A program made the translations under genes and the position numbers. Of a DNA stretch of 64,000 nucleotides, positions 10,485 to 21,321 are shown piece after piece. Source of the DNA: Blattamonas nauphoetae (lineage: Eukaryota > Preaxostyla > Oxymonadida); contig JARBJD010000069.1 of assembly GCA_033064195.1 (NCBI GenBank), forward strand, positions 186,001 through 250,000, read 5' to 3'. Within the stretch, counting starts at the first letter, position 1, and every line of letters begins with the position of its first letter. The notes under the pieces were generated by a model, which saw only the letters and a program-made list of their open reading frames with translations, did not search any database and had not been told where the DNA came from.

Positions 10485-11150
10485 TTTACCTATTTTGATG
10501 GGACTACTCAGATGCCTGGGTATGTCCATGAATGTGATATTGCAAATGATTGAGTTCGCGATTGTGGTCGAGGTGAGGTTTGGATGAGGAAGAAGTTGAG
10601 TTGGCGTCGATGAGGTGAAAGAAGACAGCGAGCATGCAACTATTGAGATAGATCCTCCATTTTGAGAGTATTTCACAACCTGTGGGAGATGATTGGTCTG
10701 TGAGATCAAAGACACGCCGTGCAATAGGGTCGACGAATCATCCAGTGTGAAGAGTGTCTCAGTATTATGTCCAATGTCAATGAGAGATAAGAAGATGGAG
10801 ATATGTGAATGATTTGACAATATAACAAAAGATGGAAGAGAATTCAAGTCAAATCTCAGCGAGTTTGAGAAAATTGTTCCATTTGACGAAGTAATGAGTG
10901 CGTTCCCAACGAAAGACGATAAACATGGAGAAAATGTGGTGTTCGCAACAGAAGACAGACTTAAAACAGAGTTATGAGCCGACAATGGTGAAGGTAGGAG
11001 AATATGATCTTCCGAAATGTAGTGAGTGGTGGTAGAGTCAATTAAGAACTTGCTGGGATCAAATACTTTGGTAGATAATTGTTGATATGAACTATTTTCT
11101 GCTATGTTATTTTCACAGCACACGAGCAACAGAAAAAGAAGAGAGGACAT
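10485..11150 (-). CDS. Signal-peptide exon of a beta-helix surface protein
   Basis: The frame starts MSSLLFLLLVCC, a good signal peptide, and continues for about 220 residues rich in Ser, Thr, Asn and Leu. Many N-x-S/T sites and short hydrophobic beta-like stretches resemble the N-terminal part of the receptor at 30-36 kb. It closes shortly after 10,485, where a possible GTAAAA donor also lies. It probably was the N-terminus of the gene at 1-5,013, now separated by about 5.5 kb of inserted DNA. Both parts are on the same strand, and the flanking direct repeat sits exactly at the break. The exact original splice or frame connection could not be worked out, so a separate short gene is possible. 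Confidence 0.6.
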
Positions 11151-11385
11151 GATCTAACCATTAGTAAATTTTGAAGGATTCATGAACGACAAAGCTCGAA
11201 TTGGATATTGTGGTGTTTCCTCAAGAGAGTTCAAGTTACGAAATAATGAAATACAAAATCAACTAGCAGTAAAAAATAAGTTTGGGCGAGTTTTATAGAG
11301 AGTTCACCGGATTATCAAACTCAATTGTGGCATACAACCCCAGGAATCCCAAAACGGGTGTGTGGATCGAACCTTCCAGTCGACG

Positions 11386-12051
11386 TCACGCAGGAGCACG
11401 TGGAGCCTTACAGATGAAGAGGAAGCTGCCCTTCGTCGTCTCCCCACGGTAGACGCAGAATGGACACTCCAACAGCATCTGCGAGTTGGCCGCGGACAGG
11501 TGCTCCTCGATCAGATCGCGGGAGTACGTGTGCGAGCAGTTCGGATCTCGAACACACGCCAGGTTCCCCACTGACTTCGAGGCTCGCGTGGAAAGTTCAA
11601 GCGAGACGTAGCGGAAACGGATTGTGTGGTCTTCGGCACATGTGAACAGCTCCGACTCCAAACACGGTTCGTTGCAGATGTCGCAGAGAGGAGCATCGAT
11701 TCCGTTCAGTTCTTTCTCATCCAGCTCGCTTGTCCGGTGGATTCGTCTCCGCTATTCGGTCAGCATTTTGTTGCGAACCTTCTTGCAGTATTCCACTTCT
11801 TCCAGGAACGCCGAGTCGACCTCAACGTGAGAACACGCTGGTTCCCGCGACTTCTCCAGTCTCATAATCTTTTCCCGGTCAACATTCGCAAACTACAGCT
11901 TTTCCATCTTGACATTCGTCCAGTGAGACAAAATCGTTGGAGAGAGGCGATATTCGTGAGCGTGGAGTCTTTTCCGTATCTCGTCTGTGTGAAGAGAATG
12001 AAGCCAAGTGACGAAATTTGATGTGCAAACAGTGATTATGTGAGTTGAATA
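11386..12051 (-). pseudogene. Decayed RNF216/TRIAD3-like RBR ubiquitin ligase fragment
   Basis: One minus-strand frame from 12,051 to the TGA near 11,386 reads as a helical, charged stretch followed by LCDICNEPC, then CAEDH, then CVRDPNCSHTYSRDLIEEHL, then LECPFC. The order and spacing resemble the first RING and the start of the IBR of TRIAD3/RNF216-type E3 ligases. Two in-frame TAG codons (11,893-11,895 and 11,752-11,754) break it. The two Cys that should follow CAEDH are absent (TIRFRYVSLE), so the first zinc site is incomplete. The frame stops before the rest of the IBR and the catalytic second RING. No ATG opens the long frame. It is most likely a dead remnant of a host gene; undetected introns at the stops are a weaker alternative. 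Confidence 0.6.
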
Positions 12052-12061
12052 TCAGCATCTG

Positions 12062-13117
12062 TCAAAATGCGTAAGAATTGGCTAAAAAAGAAACATAATG
12101 CGTGAGGACACTCCCAGATGGGTCCACACCCCAATCCCATTCTCGAAGAAGACATTGATCCAGCTCGTCTCTGAATCCTTCTCCGTCCAAATCCCGCACC
12201 ACTGCATCGACCGAGGCTTTCGCATGCGTCTCCGCGGAGGGCAGCCGATCGACAAAACATTGACGAAATTTGAGAAATAGGTTGTCGACATCGTCACTGT
12301 TTTCCAGATCATCAAGATGCCACGTAAGCAGGAGGGAGACATGCAGAGATGAGGTCAACTCTTCTGGTTTGTTGGAACATAATGAGAATCTAATCATTTC
12401 AATCAAGAGAGAAGTGAGGGGACGATCATCAGAATTCCCCTTCACAGAAAATCGGTTCAAAAACAGAGCACTCCAAAACGGTTGCAGTGGATGAATCAAA
12501 TCTGTGACCAGTGCCTGTATGATATCCTCCTTCGACATCTGTCCAGTTCCTACTTGTGATTGCGTGAGTGTGTATCTCCCAGCCTTCAAACAATGACGAA
12601 TTGTGCGAAGGAAGTTGAATGATTGTTCGGGCGAGAAATGATCTCGTTTCTCTAGAAATTCCACAGGGAGACGCCTGAAGAAGTTTGATCTGACGAATAT
12701 GAAGACGTCGAAATTATATGAGTATTTCAAAGTGTTTCTAAGAAAGTGAAGTGTGACATCTTCCAGTTGAGGGTTATTTGATGCCAAAAGCACCAGGAGG
12801 GGTTCAGGGGTGCAGATTGATCGAAGAAGGTCATGCGAATCTATTCCCGTGCTCCAGAAAATGGGAGTAATCGATTCAAGGAATCTCACCGCATCATTTG
12901 TTTCTTGAGCACTCAGTGTATGGCCTGACTTGATGAAGTTGATGAGTGGGAAGAATGAGGCAACAGCGTCGCGTATGTCACTATCATAATTCGGGGTAAT
13001 ATAGAACGTCAAGCGGGGAGTAACATCACTGTTTGTTTTCGCACCTAGTGTTTGATTCACAGTTTGATTCATGTGTTTGGCTTCTTCAACAAATCTTAGT
13101 ATGGCCACAGTGATCAT
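12062..13117 (-). CDS. Helical-repeat protein, family 1 copy a
   Basis: This is an uninterrupted frame of 351 residues ending in TGA. It is alpha-helical throughout, with leucine-rich amphipathic segments suggesting an ARM/HEAT-like solenoid. It has no signal peptide and no membrane segment. Its layout matches the copies at 59-63 kb: a lead segment (FFPLINFIKSG), a middle of short helices, a conserved core near a LNRFSV motif (the others have VNRFSIVDG), then a charged C-terminus. The start could also be the Met 15 codons in. The function is unknown; it belongs to a lineage-specific multicopy family, probably intracellular. It sits tail to tail with nothing recognised and is followed upstream by a rearranged relative. 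Confidence 0.7.
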   Translation of the reverse strand: MITVAILRFVEEAKHMNQTVNQTLGAKTNSDVTPRLTFYITPNYDSDIRDAVASFFPLINFIKSGHTLSAQETNDAVRFLESITPIFWSTGIDSHDLLRSICTPEPLLVLLASNNPQLEDVTLHFLRNTLKYSYNFDVFIFVRSNFFRRLPVEFLEKRDHFSPEQSFNFLRTIRHCLKAGRYTLTQSQVGTGQMSKEDIIQALVTDLIHPLQPFWSALFLNRFSVKGNSDDRPLTSLLIEMIRFSLCSNKPEELTSSLHVSLLLTWHLDDLENSDDVDNLFLKFRQCFVDRLPSAETHAKASVDAVVRDLDGEGFRDELDQCLLREWDWGVDPSGSVLTHYVSFLANSYAF

Positions 13118-13566
13118 GTATGCCTTTTTTCATTAACGATTGAATCCCCATCAAGGCTAGTCTCCTAAAATGTCATGTAGCGTTCATTTTAGAAGGTATT
13201 AGATGAGATGACTCTTGTAGCACCAGTTTTTTCCGATTCAAACGGATCGACAGAATCACCTTATAAGCCCTCTGGTATTCTTGTATCTGGGATACTTCGA
13301 CTTTTTTCCACACGAAATATTCTATCACGTTCTGTTCACCTTGAGAAGTTCCTAGAAGGTGAGACTGGAGGACCATGGGATCTTTTGTTCAAATTCTGTC
13401 CCCTCATTCCCAGAACTGAATTTTCTGTTGAGCTTTTGGAAATAGAACCATGTTTATTCCGTTTCATGATGAATGGAATTATGAAAGAGTCGATGTGAAT
13501 TGAGGATGTGTGAGGGTTGATTTCTTGTGGTTTGGATCAAACTCCGTTCACTTGATTGATTGTACA
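13118..13566. other. Spacer without a recognised gene
   Basis: About 450 bases between two divergent family 1 members. A 96-codon plus-strand frame at 13,208-13,498 has no recognisable domain. The spacer probably contains both promoters. Confidence 0.5.
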
Positions 13567-15542
13567 ATGGACAGCCATTCCAACTTCATGAGCAAAGTCC
13601 ATTCCCTTTGTCCCTTCACCCGCGATACACAACGTGATGTATCCCGTGAACCACCTCCCTTGTTTGTGACAACCGAACCCGACACCATCAACACGATCGA
13701 ACAAGCATCTCCGCCGTTCCTGTCACTTGTAGAATTTGTAAAGGAAGGAAAACATTTCGATCAAAAAGCAACACAACAAGCTTGTGATCTTCTTATAGTC
13801 CTCCGATTAGGCCGGACTTGTTCATCAGGTAGGACAACAATACTTTCTAGTTGCATGATAATTTCTTCATTTCGATATGCGAGTGTTGAGTAAAAATTGG
13901 TATTTCTGAGAAGAAAGACACGATCAATGGGTGCTTTTTCAAATCCGAACCTGAATGGACATGCATCACAGTTCTCGGAGGTCTAAACTCACTTCAGCAT
14001 TGATGTTAGTGATGTGTCTCCACGCTATATTCATAATGTGCACCTTGACAGACCAATTTTGAGGTTGAAAATGTTCTTGTTTTCATTCTACGAAGGTCTT
14101 CTCCGACCCGCAAGAATCACGCATCCGACGACCTTTCTGCAGGATAAAGGTCTTTGGATGTTTGTATCTCTCATTCCTCTCAATAAGATGGAATCTGTTC
14201 ACTTCCGGAATGGCATGCTCAACAAGATCTCCAATGGCATTCATCCCAACTACTTGGATCTTGGAATGATGGTGTGTTCCTCAAACTGCCTTATGATTGC
14301 AATTTTAAGGTTTCCTCACTTTTTTCACAGTAGATCCGAGATGAGGCAAACAGAATCTCATTCACATTCTCCATTCCAAGCAAAAATGATACAAGTCGTC
14401 TGAATCCGCTTCAATTGGTTGCGAGAGGCTGAAAACAATCAATTGGCACCCACAAAACTCTCCGTCGTCAACTTCTTCTTCGATGGATCCATTCTCATCC
14501 TCGATGGGGGGATGAACTGAACATACATCTAAATAGTTCCAAATGTTATTTAATCACTTCACCTCTTTGCTCGATTGGCTATTGTGTGAGAATAGCAAAA
14601 ATGGATGAGGGAAGTGAACAAATACAATGAATGGTCTGATCGTTCTCAAACTCTTTGTTGAAGCCGTAAAGCGATTATCAATCAACTTTACAGTCAAATA
14701 AGGAGGTATCCTTGACATACCTACCCTTTGTCCGACTTGATGAACAAGTCCGGCTTGGTCGGGGAACTATTAGCAGAATTGAGCCTTTCAAGCGCGGTCC
14801 ATTTGAAGGCAGCCAGATTCTCTTCAAACTTGTTCCGAGGCCAGATGGCTCTTGTTCTGGTTTCACTGAATCAATTCTCCCGCTCCTCACATCATCCAAT
14901 GAGGGAGTTGCCACCTCATCCTTCTCGATGCTGTTTTGTATTGGGGTATGGTCGTACACTGCGCCCCACTTCAAAGTTATCGAGTCAGGATTATTTACTC
15001 TCCTCCCTCAAACATTCTATGAAGACAAAATCCATATATGTCACAATCCCAGTTGGTTTTTCTCTGTGATCGTGGGTTGGCTCAGATACTTTTCGTCACA
15101 CTTATCAATTCAAGAAATATGCCAAGAAAAACCACTTCCATTGAACGACCTCCAACAAACATTCGTCGACAAGTTCTTCCGTCCAATCGAACCATTTCTA
15201 GAGTTCATCTGCAAGAACAGACACCATGTCAAAGATACTAACGACCTTTCCGAACTATTTCAAACGATGATTGCAAACTCACCCTTGCTGGATCAGATGA
15301 CCCAGTTTATGTTGTCTTCTTCTCTTGCCCTGGCTTGCACGGACTGTCTCGTTTCATTTGAAGATCGCTCGGATGTGAAAGATCTCATTAGAGATGTGAA
15401 GACAGGTATCAGTGACTGGAAGAATAAATGTCCAACTTTTCAGAAGCGAGGACAACTGATTCTGGCTAAACTGCGAGAAGATGGGCTGATGGACGCCATG
15501 GAGATCCGCTTTCGATGTAACGACTATGATTTCGAAGAATAA
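13567..15542 (+). pseudogene. Rearranged family 1 relative, copy b
   Basis: The 5' part begins MDSHSNFMSKVH at 13,567 and reads to about 13,812 with the family's lead segment (FLSLVEFVKEGKHF). The 3' part is an open frame from about 14,800 to the TAA at 15,542 and carries the core (FVDKFFRPIEPFLEFICKNR) and a charged tail. Between them lie about 950 bases that do not continue the protein. Both edges of that block carry an inverted repeat: about 26 bases at 13,812-13,837 match the reverse complement of 14,731-14,756 with two differences. The block may have been inverted or inserted. I cannot find splice sites that restore one frame, so I regard the gene as broken; a gene with several introns is possible. 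Confidence 0.5.
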
Positions 15543-15781
15543 TGTAATACTTTCATGGGAGCTCTGATGATCCACGTGTTGGGTGGGAATACACCTTTTA
15601 GCGCAGGAGAAGAGGAACCGGAAGTTGGGAAGCGGGAAAGGCGCGCGCGTTGAGGTCTTTTTGATTCGTTTCACTCCACAAAACCCCTTTCGTTCTCTGT
15701 TTCACTTGAATAGTCTCTTCTCGTCAACACAGCTCGCCCTCAATTCTGATTTGATTGAAAATGAGTTAAAATGAACAAACC

Positions 15782-15799
15782 GTGACGTGAAACGTGAAA
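15782..15799 (-). promoter_or_regulatory. Conserved 3'-flank motif of family 2, copy A
   Basis: TTTCACGTTTCACGTCAC on the minus strand, about 25 bases past the stop of copy A. The same motif follows copies B, C and D, and a diverged form follows E. It may act in transcript 3'-end formation; this is inferred from its position only. Confidence 0.6.
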
Positions 15800-15821
15800 C
15801 TGATGTTCCCAATCTCTTTTC

Positions 15822-17914
15822 TTAATACCACTCCCACATTGGGGTGTTCATTCCACTCTCCTCATTCACACAGATAAAGTAATAATCGATCTCTGGTTTT
15901 GTTTCATAGTCGCTTCGTGTCAGCCATCCTTCCACCGCGTCTTCATGTCCTGCTTCTCGTTGTCTCTCCACTCTCTTCTTCCATCTCGCTTTCTCGTTCC
16001 TTATCATCTTCTCGTCATCCCTCCAAATCTGATACAGTCTCTCATTCATATCATACTCGTTCGTCTTCTCCACTAACCACCCCACTTCCCACTCCTCTCG
16101 TCCTGTCTCCACAATCTCACCATCTTCGAACAGATCTCGCTCGAGCTGTAGTGTGTGTCCCAACAGATACGTAATTTGAGTTAGCAGATCCCTATCACCA
16201 GAGATATCATTCGGAATGAACTCTTCTCGCAGAAGGATGAACAGCAGACATGGCTTTGATGGTTTCAGAGCACGTTCAAGCTGCAACTTTTGGTTTCTCT
16301 TCCACTCTTCTTTGTCTTTTGTGAAGCAGATTGGATCACCAACAAGATGGAGGATGACCCAGATGAGATCCATATGAAACTGACCACGTTGTGTTGGAAC
16401 TGCCATCGGTTTGGACGTGTTGATTACTCGTTCAATCAGATTCTCTTCCAGCATGCGAGGAACAAAGTGAGGGTGATTGCAAGCGAGATTGATGATCATA
16501 CGAAGATGTTGACTGTTTGGTGATGAGTGGCGGCAAGTTCGCTCCAAAAGTGAGCACAGTTGCGGAATATCGGAGAAGGCGGATTCGACAATCGGATGGA
16601 GCGATTCGTGAGAGTCCAGGAGACTGGAAGCGAGGCAGTTCCAGGAGATGTTGAGAATGGTGAGCAACATGGCAGTTCGATCTGAAGGTGGACAAATCGA
16701 ATCAGTTTTTGGCTGCTCAAGCAGATCGAGGCAGGTGATGATGGTTGATTTGAGAAGAGGAACAAAGTCACAGTCGATCAGAATCTGGACAAGATGAGAA
16801 GAGACAAAGACACACATCATGAAGAGTTGGGTTTGAGAGTAGGAGAAGTGAGTCGAGGAGATAGAATCCTTCACAAAGGACTTCCAAAACAGTATTTCTG
16901 GAGAATAGTGGTGATTCGTCGGGAAGTGTGACAGAAGGAGCAGAGGCGGATCGATCCGAAGGTGACGATTCGGCGAAGAGCGACTTCATTTCCGAAACAT
17001 GCTCGACCAGTGTGGAACACAGTCGTTTTGTGAACGGGACAAGCTCCGATGAACTGCCAGTGGTGTCAGAAGGCACACAATGTGTTCGGAGGAAGGGGCG
17101 AGTTTCTGAATCAGACTTGCTTTTGGTGGAGAGCACTGTGAGAGCTTTCTTCGACACTTCGAGATGTGGAGAGAAACAGAGTTGAGCAAGAATCGTCAAA
17201 TGCGGAATAGATAATTCAGTACTCACAAAATAATCGAGAAATGTGAGAAATTTGGTTTTGTGGTGGGCGAGGAAGGTGGAAGAGGATCGAAGAGTGGAAG
17301 TCCACAACAACACACAATCTCCGACCTGGGACAAAATGAAGGAAAGATGATTGGTCGCAAACTTCAGTGCTCACAGTGTTATTCTTGATCAACACCACCC
17401 ATCTGAGAAAGAAGGAAGGAATCGATGAGTCACAGATTCGTAGATGTTCGGCTTCTGAATTTTTCCCTGATCAATGAAATCATTAAAAAAAGTCGGGATG
17501 AACACTAAACATTTTCAGACCAGTACGAGACAACAATTGTGGGAGAGTAATCTGAGAAAGGATGACAAAACAAGAATCACACTGGAACTGCACATGGTTG
17601 TGTCTTTTGACAATATTCCTCAAGAGGTTTGATGGACTCCACTTCAACAATTGTTGAGAGGGCCCAATCAGATTCTGACAAAATCATCAACAAGATTGAA
17701 GGAAATCAAGTCGAGATAAACCAGTCGCGAAAACGAGGAGACCATTCAACATTATGGGACGGAGATGTTCATAGTTTCCATATATCTGGCTTACAATCAT
17801 TTCAAGAAAGTTCTGGAAACAATTGAGTCTGACGTTCGAAGAGAGAGGATAAACTGTTTGTTTCGCTTTTGCGATGTCAACTTGGGGAGTGGTTGAATTC
17901 TTGTCGATGAACAT
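15822..17914 (-). CDS. Family 2 copy A, seven-exon helical protein
   Basis: The gene starts at ATG 17,914 (MFIDKNSTTPQVD) and ends in TAA at 15,822. Six tiny GT-AG introns join seven exons, placed by comparison with four relatives. Exon 2 carries EMIVSQIYGN, exon 3 SDWALSTIVEVES, exon 6 VGDCVLLWTS, and exon 7 starts ILIDCDFVPLLKS. The last intron is GTGTGT...TTGTCCAG, 31 bases. The product is about 610 residues, helical, with a Ser-rich middle (FAESSPSD) and a very charged C-terminal third (EIVETGREEWEVGWLVEKTNE, then a Lys/Glu/Arg-rich coiled-coil-like helix). No enzyme domain, signal peptide or membrane segment is seen. The function is unknown. It stands head to head with copy B, about 320 bases apart, and is more diverged at its N-terminus than B, D and E. 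Confidence 0.75.
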
Positions 17915-18135
17915 TGTATTTTGTTGCGATAAATAGATGGAGAGACGTTCGTATTGCGAAAAACAAGTCAGAAAGAACGACAGGTAGCACGAACGATTCT
18001 CCAATGGCTTGATCACAGCAGATGATAAACAAGAATCGTTTTCATCATATAACCAACTCTGGCTCACATAGTGAAATGTGCAAATCGTGAACAATGACTT
18101 AGAAGTCAGAAAAAGTGAGGCAAACCTCTGGATCT

Positions 18136-18236
18136 GATCAAACCAAAGGGAAAAAGTGACTCGAGCTTGACTCGCCCATTCGTTGTTATATCGACATCCC
18201 AAACGACTCAACAACTAGGTCATGCTCGACAATACC
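18136..18236. promoter_or_regulatory. Conserved upstream block of family 2, copy B
   Basis: This block of about 100 bases ends just before the ATG and is closely repeated upstream of copies D and E. It includes TTGTTATATCGACATCCCAA and ends GACAATACC before ATGG. Read on the minus strand it contains a tRNA A-box-like sequence and a weak B-box-like sequence. It is probably the promoter region; the tRNA-like character is tentative. Confidence 0.5.
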
Positions 18237-20322
18237 ATGGATATCACAACTGTTTCATCGAATCCTCAGATTGACGCAACAAAACTGAAGATTCAAGTTC
18301 GCTTCCCTTTCTCTTCGATGTCTCATTGATTTTTTTGCAGAATTGTGTGGAAGTGTTTTTTGGTCAGATTTGCGGAGACAGCGAGACACTCCGCCCCGTG
18401 ATGCTGAATACTCTTCTCGTTCTTGTGACCGGTTTGTCTCGACATGTTTTCATTCATCATCGTTGATGATTTTGACAGAGTCTGATTGGGCTCTCCCAAC
18501 AGTTGTTGATGTGGATTACATCGAACCCATTGAGCAGTTTTGTAAAAAGACCAAACCATCTGCAGTTCCAGTGTGATTCTTGTTTCGTCATCCTTTCTCA
18601 GATTTCTCTCCCGAAATTGTTGATTATGATTGGTATTCTCTTGACTATCTATCTTCATCATTGTGTTTTCGTGATTTCTTTGGTCAGGGAAGACATCAGA
18701 AGGAGAATTAGATCGGATTTGTGGCTCGTCGATTCCTTCCTTCTTTTTCGAATGGCTGGCCTCCAATTCGAGTCAAAATATACTCACTGAAGTTTGCTCC
18801 CAATCATAGTTCCATCATTTTCTCCCAGATCGGAGATTGTGTGCTGTTGTGGACTTCCTCTCTTCGATCAAGTTCCACCTTCCTCGCCCACCACAAAACC
18901 CAATTTCTCGCATTTCTCGATCATTGTACGAATAAGGAGTCATCTTCTCAACATTTGAAGATTCTCACCCAATTGTGTTTCTCTTCACATCCCGAAGTGG
19001 CGAAGATGGCTCTCAAAGCACTCTCGAAACGATGTAAGCTGATTATGAAACACGCTCCTTCCTCCGAACACACAAAGTGCCGTCTGACTCCACTGACAGT
19101 TCATCGGAGCTTGTCCCATTCGCAGCCAGGCTGTGTGGAAGACTGACCGAGCATGTTTCGGAAATGGAGTCACGCTTCGCCGAATCCTCGCCTTCGGATA
19201 GAACCATCTCTGCTCCCTCCGCCTCACTTCCCAACGAATCACCTCCTTTCGCTAGAAACACTGTTTTGGAAGTCATTTGTGAAGGATTCTCTCTCTTCAG
19301 CACTCTGCTATTATCGAAGGACGATTCCTTTGACAATGTGTGCCTTTGTCTCTTCTCACCTTGTCCAGATCCTGATCGACTGCGACTTTGTTCCTCTTCT
19401 CAAATCAACCGTCATCGCCTGCCTCGATCTGCTTGAACAGCTGAAAACTAATTCGACTTGTCCACCAGCTGGCCAAACTGACGTCTTGATGACAGTTCTC
19501 AACCGTTCGTGGGACTTAACTGCCGAGTGTCTTACGCAGTCTCACAAATCACTTCATCCGATTGTCGAATCCGCCTTCTTCGATATTCCTCAGCTGTGCT
19601 CACTTGTGGAGAGAACGTGCTGTCACTCCTCACCATCTCACTCCTGCCATCTTCGAATGATCATCAACCTCGATGTTCATCTCCCTCATCTGATTCCTCG
19701 GCTTCTGGAAGAGAATCTGGTTGAACGGGTGATCGACACATCCAAACCGATGGCAGTTCCGACAACACATGGAGAGTTCCACAAGGATCTCGTCTGGGCC
19801 ATCTCAAATATGATCTGGGATCCAACGTGCTTCCCAAAAGACAAAGGAGAGCAGAAGAGAATCCGAAACTTGCAGTTTGAACGTGCGTTAAAACCAGCCA
19901 AGCAATATCTGCAGTTCATTCTTCAAAGAGAGGAGTTCATTACGAAAGACGGCAAGGTTGATGAGGATCTGCCAACTCGAATCGCTAATCTTTTGGCCAA
20001 GACATTGGTGCTCGAGCGAGTCCTGTTCGAATATGGTGAGATTGTGGAGACAGGAAGAGAGGAGTGGGAAGTTGGGTGGTTGGTCGAGAAGACGAACGAG
20101 AAAGATTTGGGAGAGAAACTGACGAAGATCAGAAAGGACGACAAGAGTATGAAGAAAGATGAAAAGTCGAGATGGAAGAAGAGAATGGAGAGACTTCGAG
20201 AAGCAGGACATGAAGATGTGATGGAAGGATGGCTGATGCGAAGGGACAATGAAACAAGACCGGAGATAGTGAAATACCTTCAACGAGTGAGTGAGGAGAA
20301 CGGGATTAATCAAAGATTTTGA
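18237..20322 (+). pseudogene. Family 2 copy B, frameshifted in exon 6
   Basis: The seven-exon layout of the family is preserved: ATG 18,237 (MDITTVSSNPQID), exon 2 with CVEVFFGQICGD, exon 3 with SDWALPTVVDVDYIEP, exon 6 starting IGDCVLLWTS, exon 7 starting ILIDCDFVPLL, and TGA at 20,320-20,322. In exon 6, near 19,038, one base is missing relative to copies C, D and E (AAGCTGATT against AAGTCTGATT), so the frame before and after does not match. Everything downstream is otherwise well preserved, so the lesion is recent or a sequencing error. The C-terminal third has the same acidic-basic helix as copy A. It is convergent with copy C across a spacer of about 1 kb. Confidence 0.7.
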
Positions 20323-20358
20323 GATGGATGGAGAGAGAGGAGAGACTGATGAAGTAGA

Positions 20359-20376
20359 TTTCACGTTTCACGTCAC
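20359..20376 (+). promoter_or_regulatory. Conserved 3'-flank motif, copy B
   Basis: TTTCACGTTTCACGTCAC, 37 bases after the stop codon of copy B, followed by a shared GACTCGTTTCTGAC. Confidence 0.6.
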
Positions 20377-21277
20377 AGATTGATCATTTTGACTCGTTTC
20401 TGACCGTAACGGAGAGAACAAAAGAGACGATCTCTTCGGAAGTGGAGTCCGCTTGCTCCCCCGAGTTGTCAACACCGCCTGCCCATCCTCCGCCTGCCCC
20501 GTGTTGATTGTCTGCAGCGTCGATAACGATGACGTCAAGTTCGCTGTGCTCGCCGAATGCAAGTCTGTCCCGAAACTCACCACAACCGACGACATCGGCG
20601 CCCCAACAAGCTGCGTCGCGCTCGTCGAGCTGCTCGAGCTCCTCGTCTTCTGCGACGGGATCCGTGATCCTGTCGATGTTGTGAACGGACGCGACCTAAT
20701 CTTAACTGTCCGTTTCGGAGATGTGTTTGGGAATGTGGTCGACGGAGAGCCGAACTGACCTCTCGACTGTCTTGTTCTCGTCAACAGCTTCTTCTGAGTG
20801 TACGAGGGGTGAGAGCGAGTCCCAGCGATGCTGTGTCTCTTCAACTCTGTCAGCCCATCCGACATTATCGCTGCAGCTGGTGTTGGTGCTGCCGCTGTCA
20901 CTTGCGGCTTCCACGGCATCTCGTTCACTCCATTCATCTCGTTCGTCTCTGCTCCGGATCACACAGGCGGAAGCGCATTTCCCGAATGGATCGTCCCAAA
21001 CGAGAGTGCGACTGGTGTTCCTGGACTCGCCACTGCCGATCTCTTTCTCGACGACATGTTTCCTGTCGCTTTTGTCTGCTTCGGAGTGAAAATGGAGTGT
21101 TCGAGGTCATCTTTCGACCGCAGCTGTGTCATCGTCTGAGTATCACTCGCATCGAATTGATCGAACTCGTCCGAAGAGTTGTTTGTGGAGACAGTCTGTC
21201 GTAACACTTCCCTTGAGACGGTCAACTGCTCTCGCTTTCTCTCTACTTGGTCGAGAACGAGTCAGAAATATTAAACT

Positions 21278-21295
21278 GTGACGTGAAACGTGAAA
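21278..21295 (-). promoter_or_regulatory. Conserved 3'-flank motif, copy C
   Basis: TTTCACGTTTCACGTCAC on the minus strand, about 27 bases after the stop codon of copy C. Confidence 0.6.
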
Positions 21296-21321
21296 TTTTC
21301 TATATCTGTCTCTCCCTTTCT

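Larger units (their letters stand above)
20323..21321. other. Spacer between copies B and C with a duplicated gene-like block
   Basis: The ends carry the family 3' motif (20,359-20,376 on plus, 21,278-21,295 on minus). Between them, 20,453-20,758 is a plus-strand frame with strong C-ending codon bias (CPVLIVCS..DDVKFAVLAEC), closely repeated after copy D at 25,930-26,255. It weakly recalls the C-terminal domain of eukaryotic alanyl-tRNA synthetase, but only over about 30 residues. Several frames also run on the minus strand at 20,959-21,225. I regard the block as a captured gene fragment copied with the locus, without a firm identity. Confidence 0.4.

Noticed and set aside
11386-12051. TAG reassigned to glutamine in this genome
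   Set aside because: Frames of 1,000 to 2,100 codons contain no in-frame TAG or TAA, and several well-supported genes end in TAG (receptor, peroxiredoxin, Cys-rich protein).
18721-19146. Family 2 exons as separate single-exon genes in overlapping frames
   Set aside because: Frame changes between neighbouring frames coincide with GT-AG segments of 31-55 bases in all five copies.
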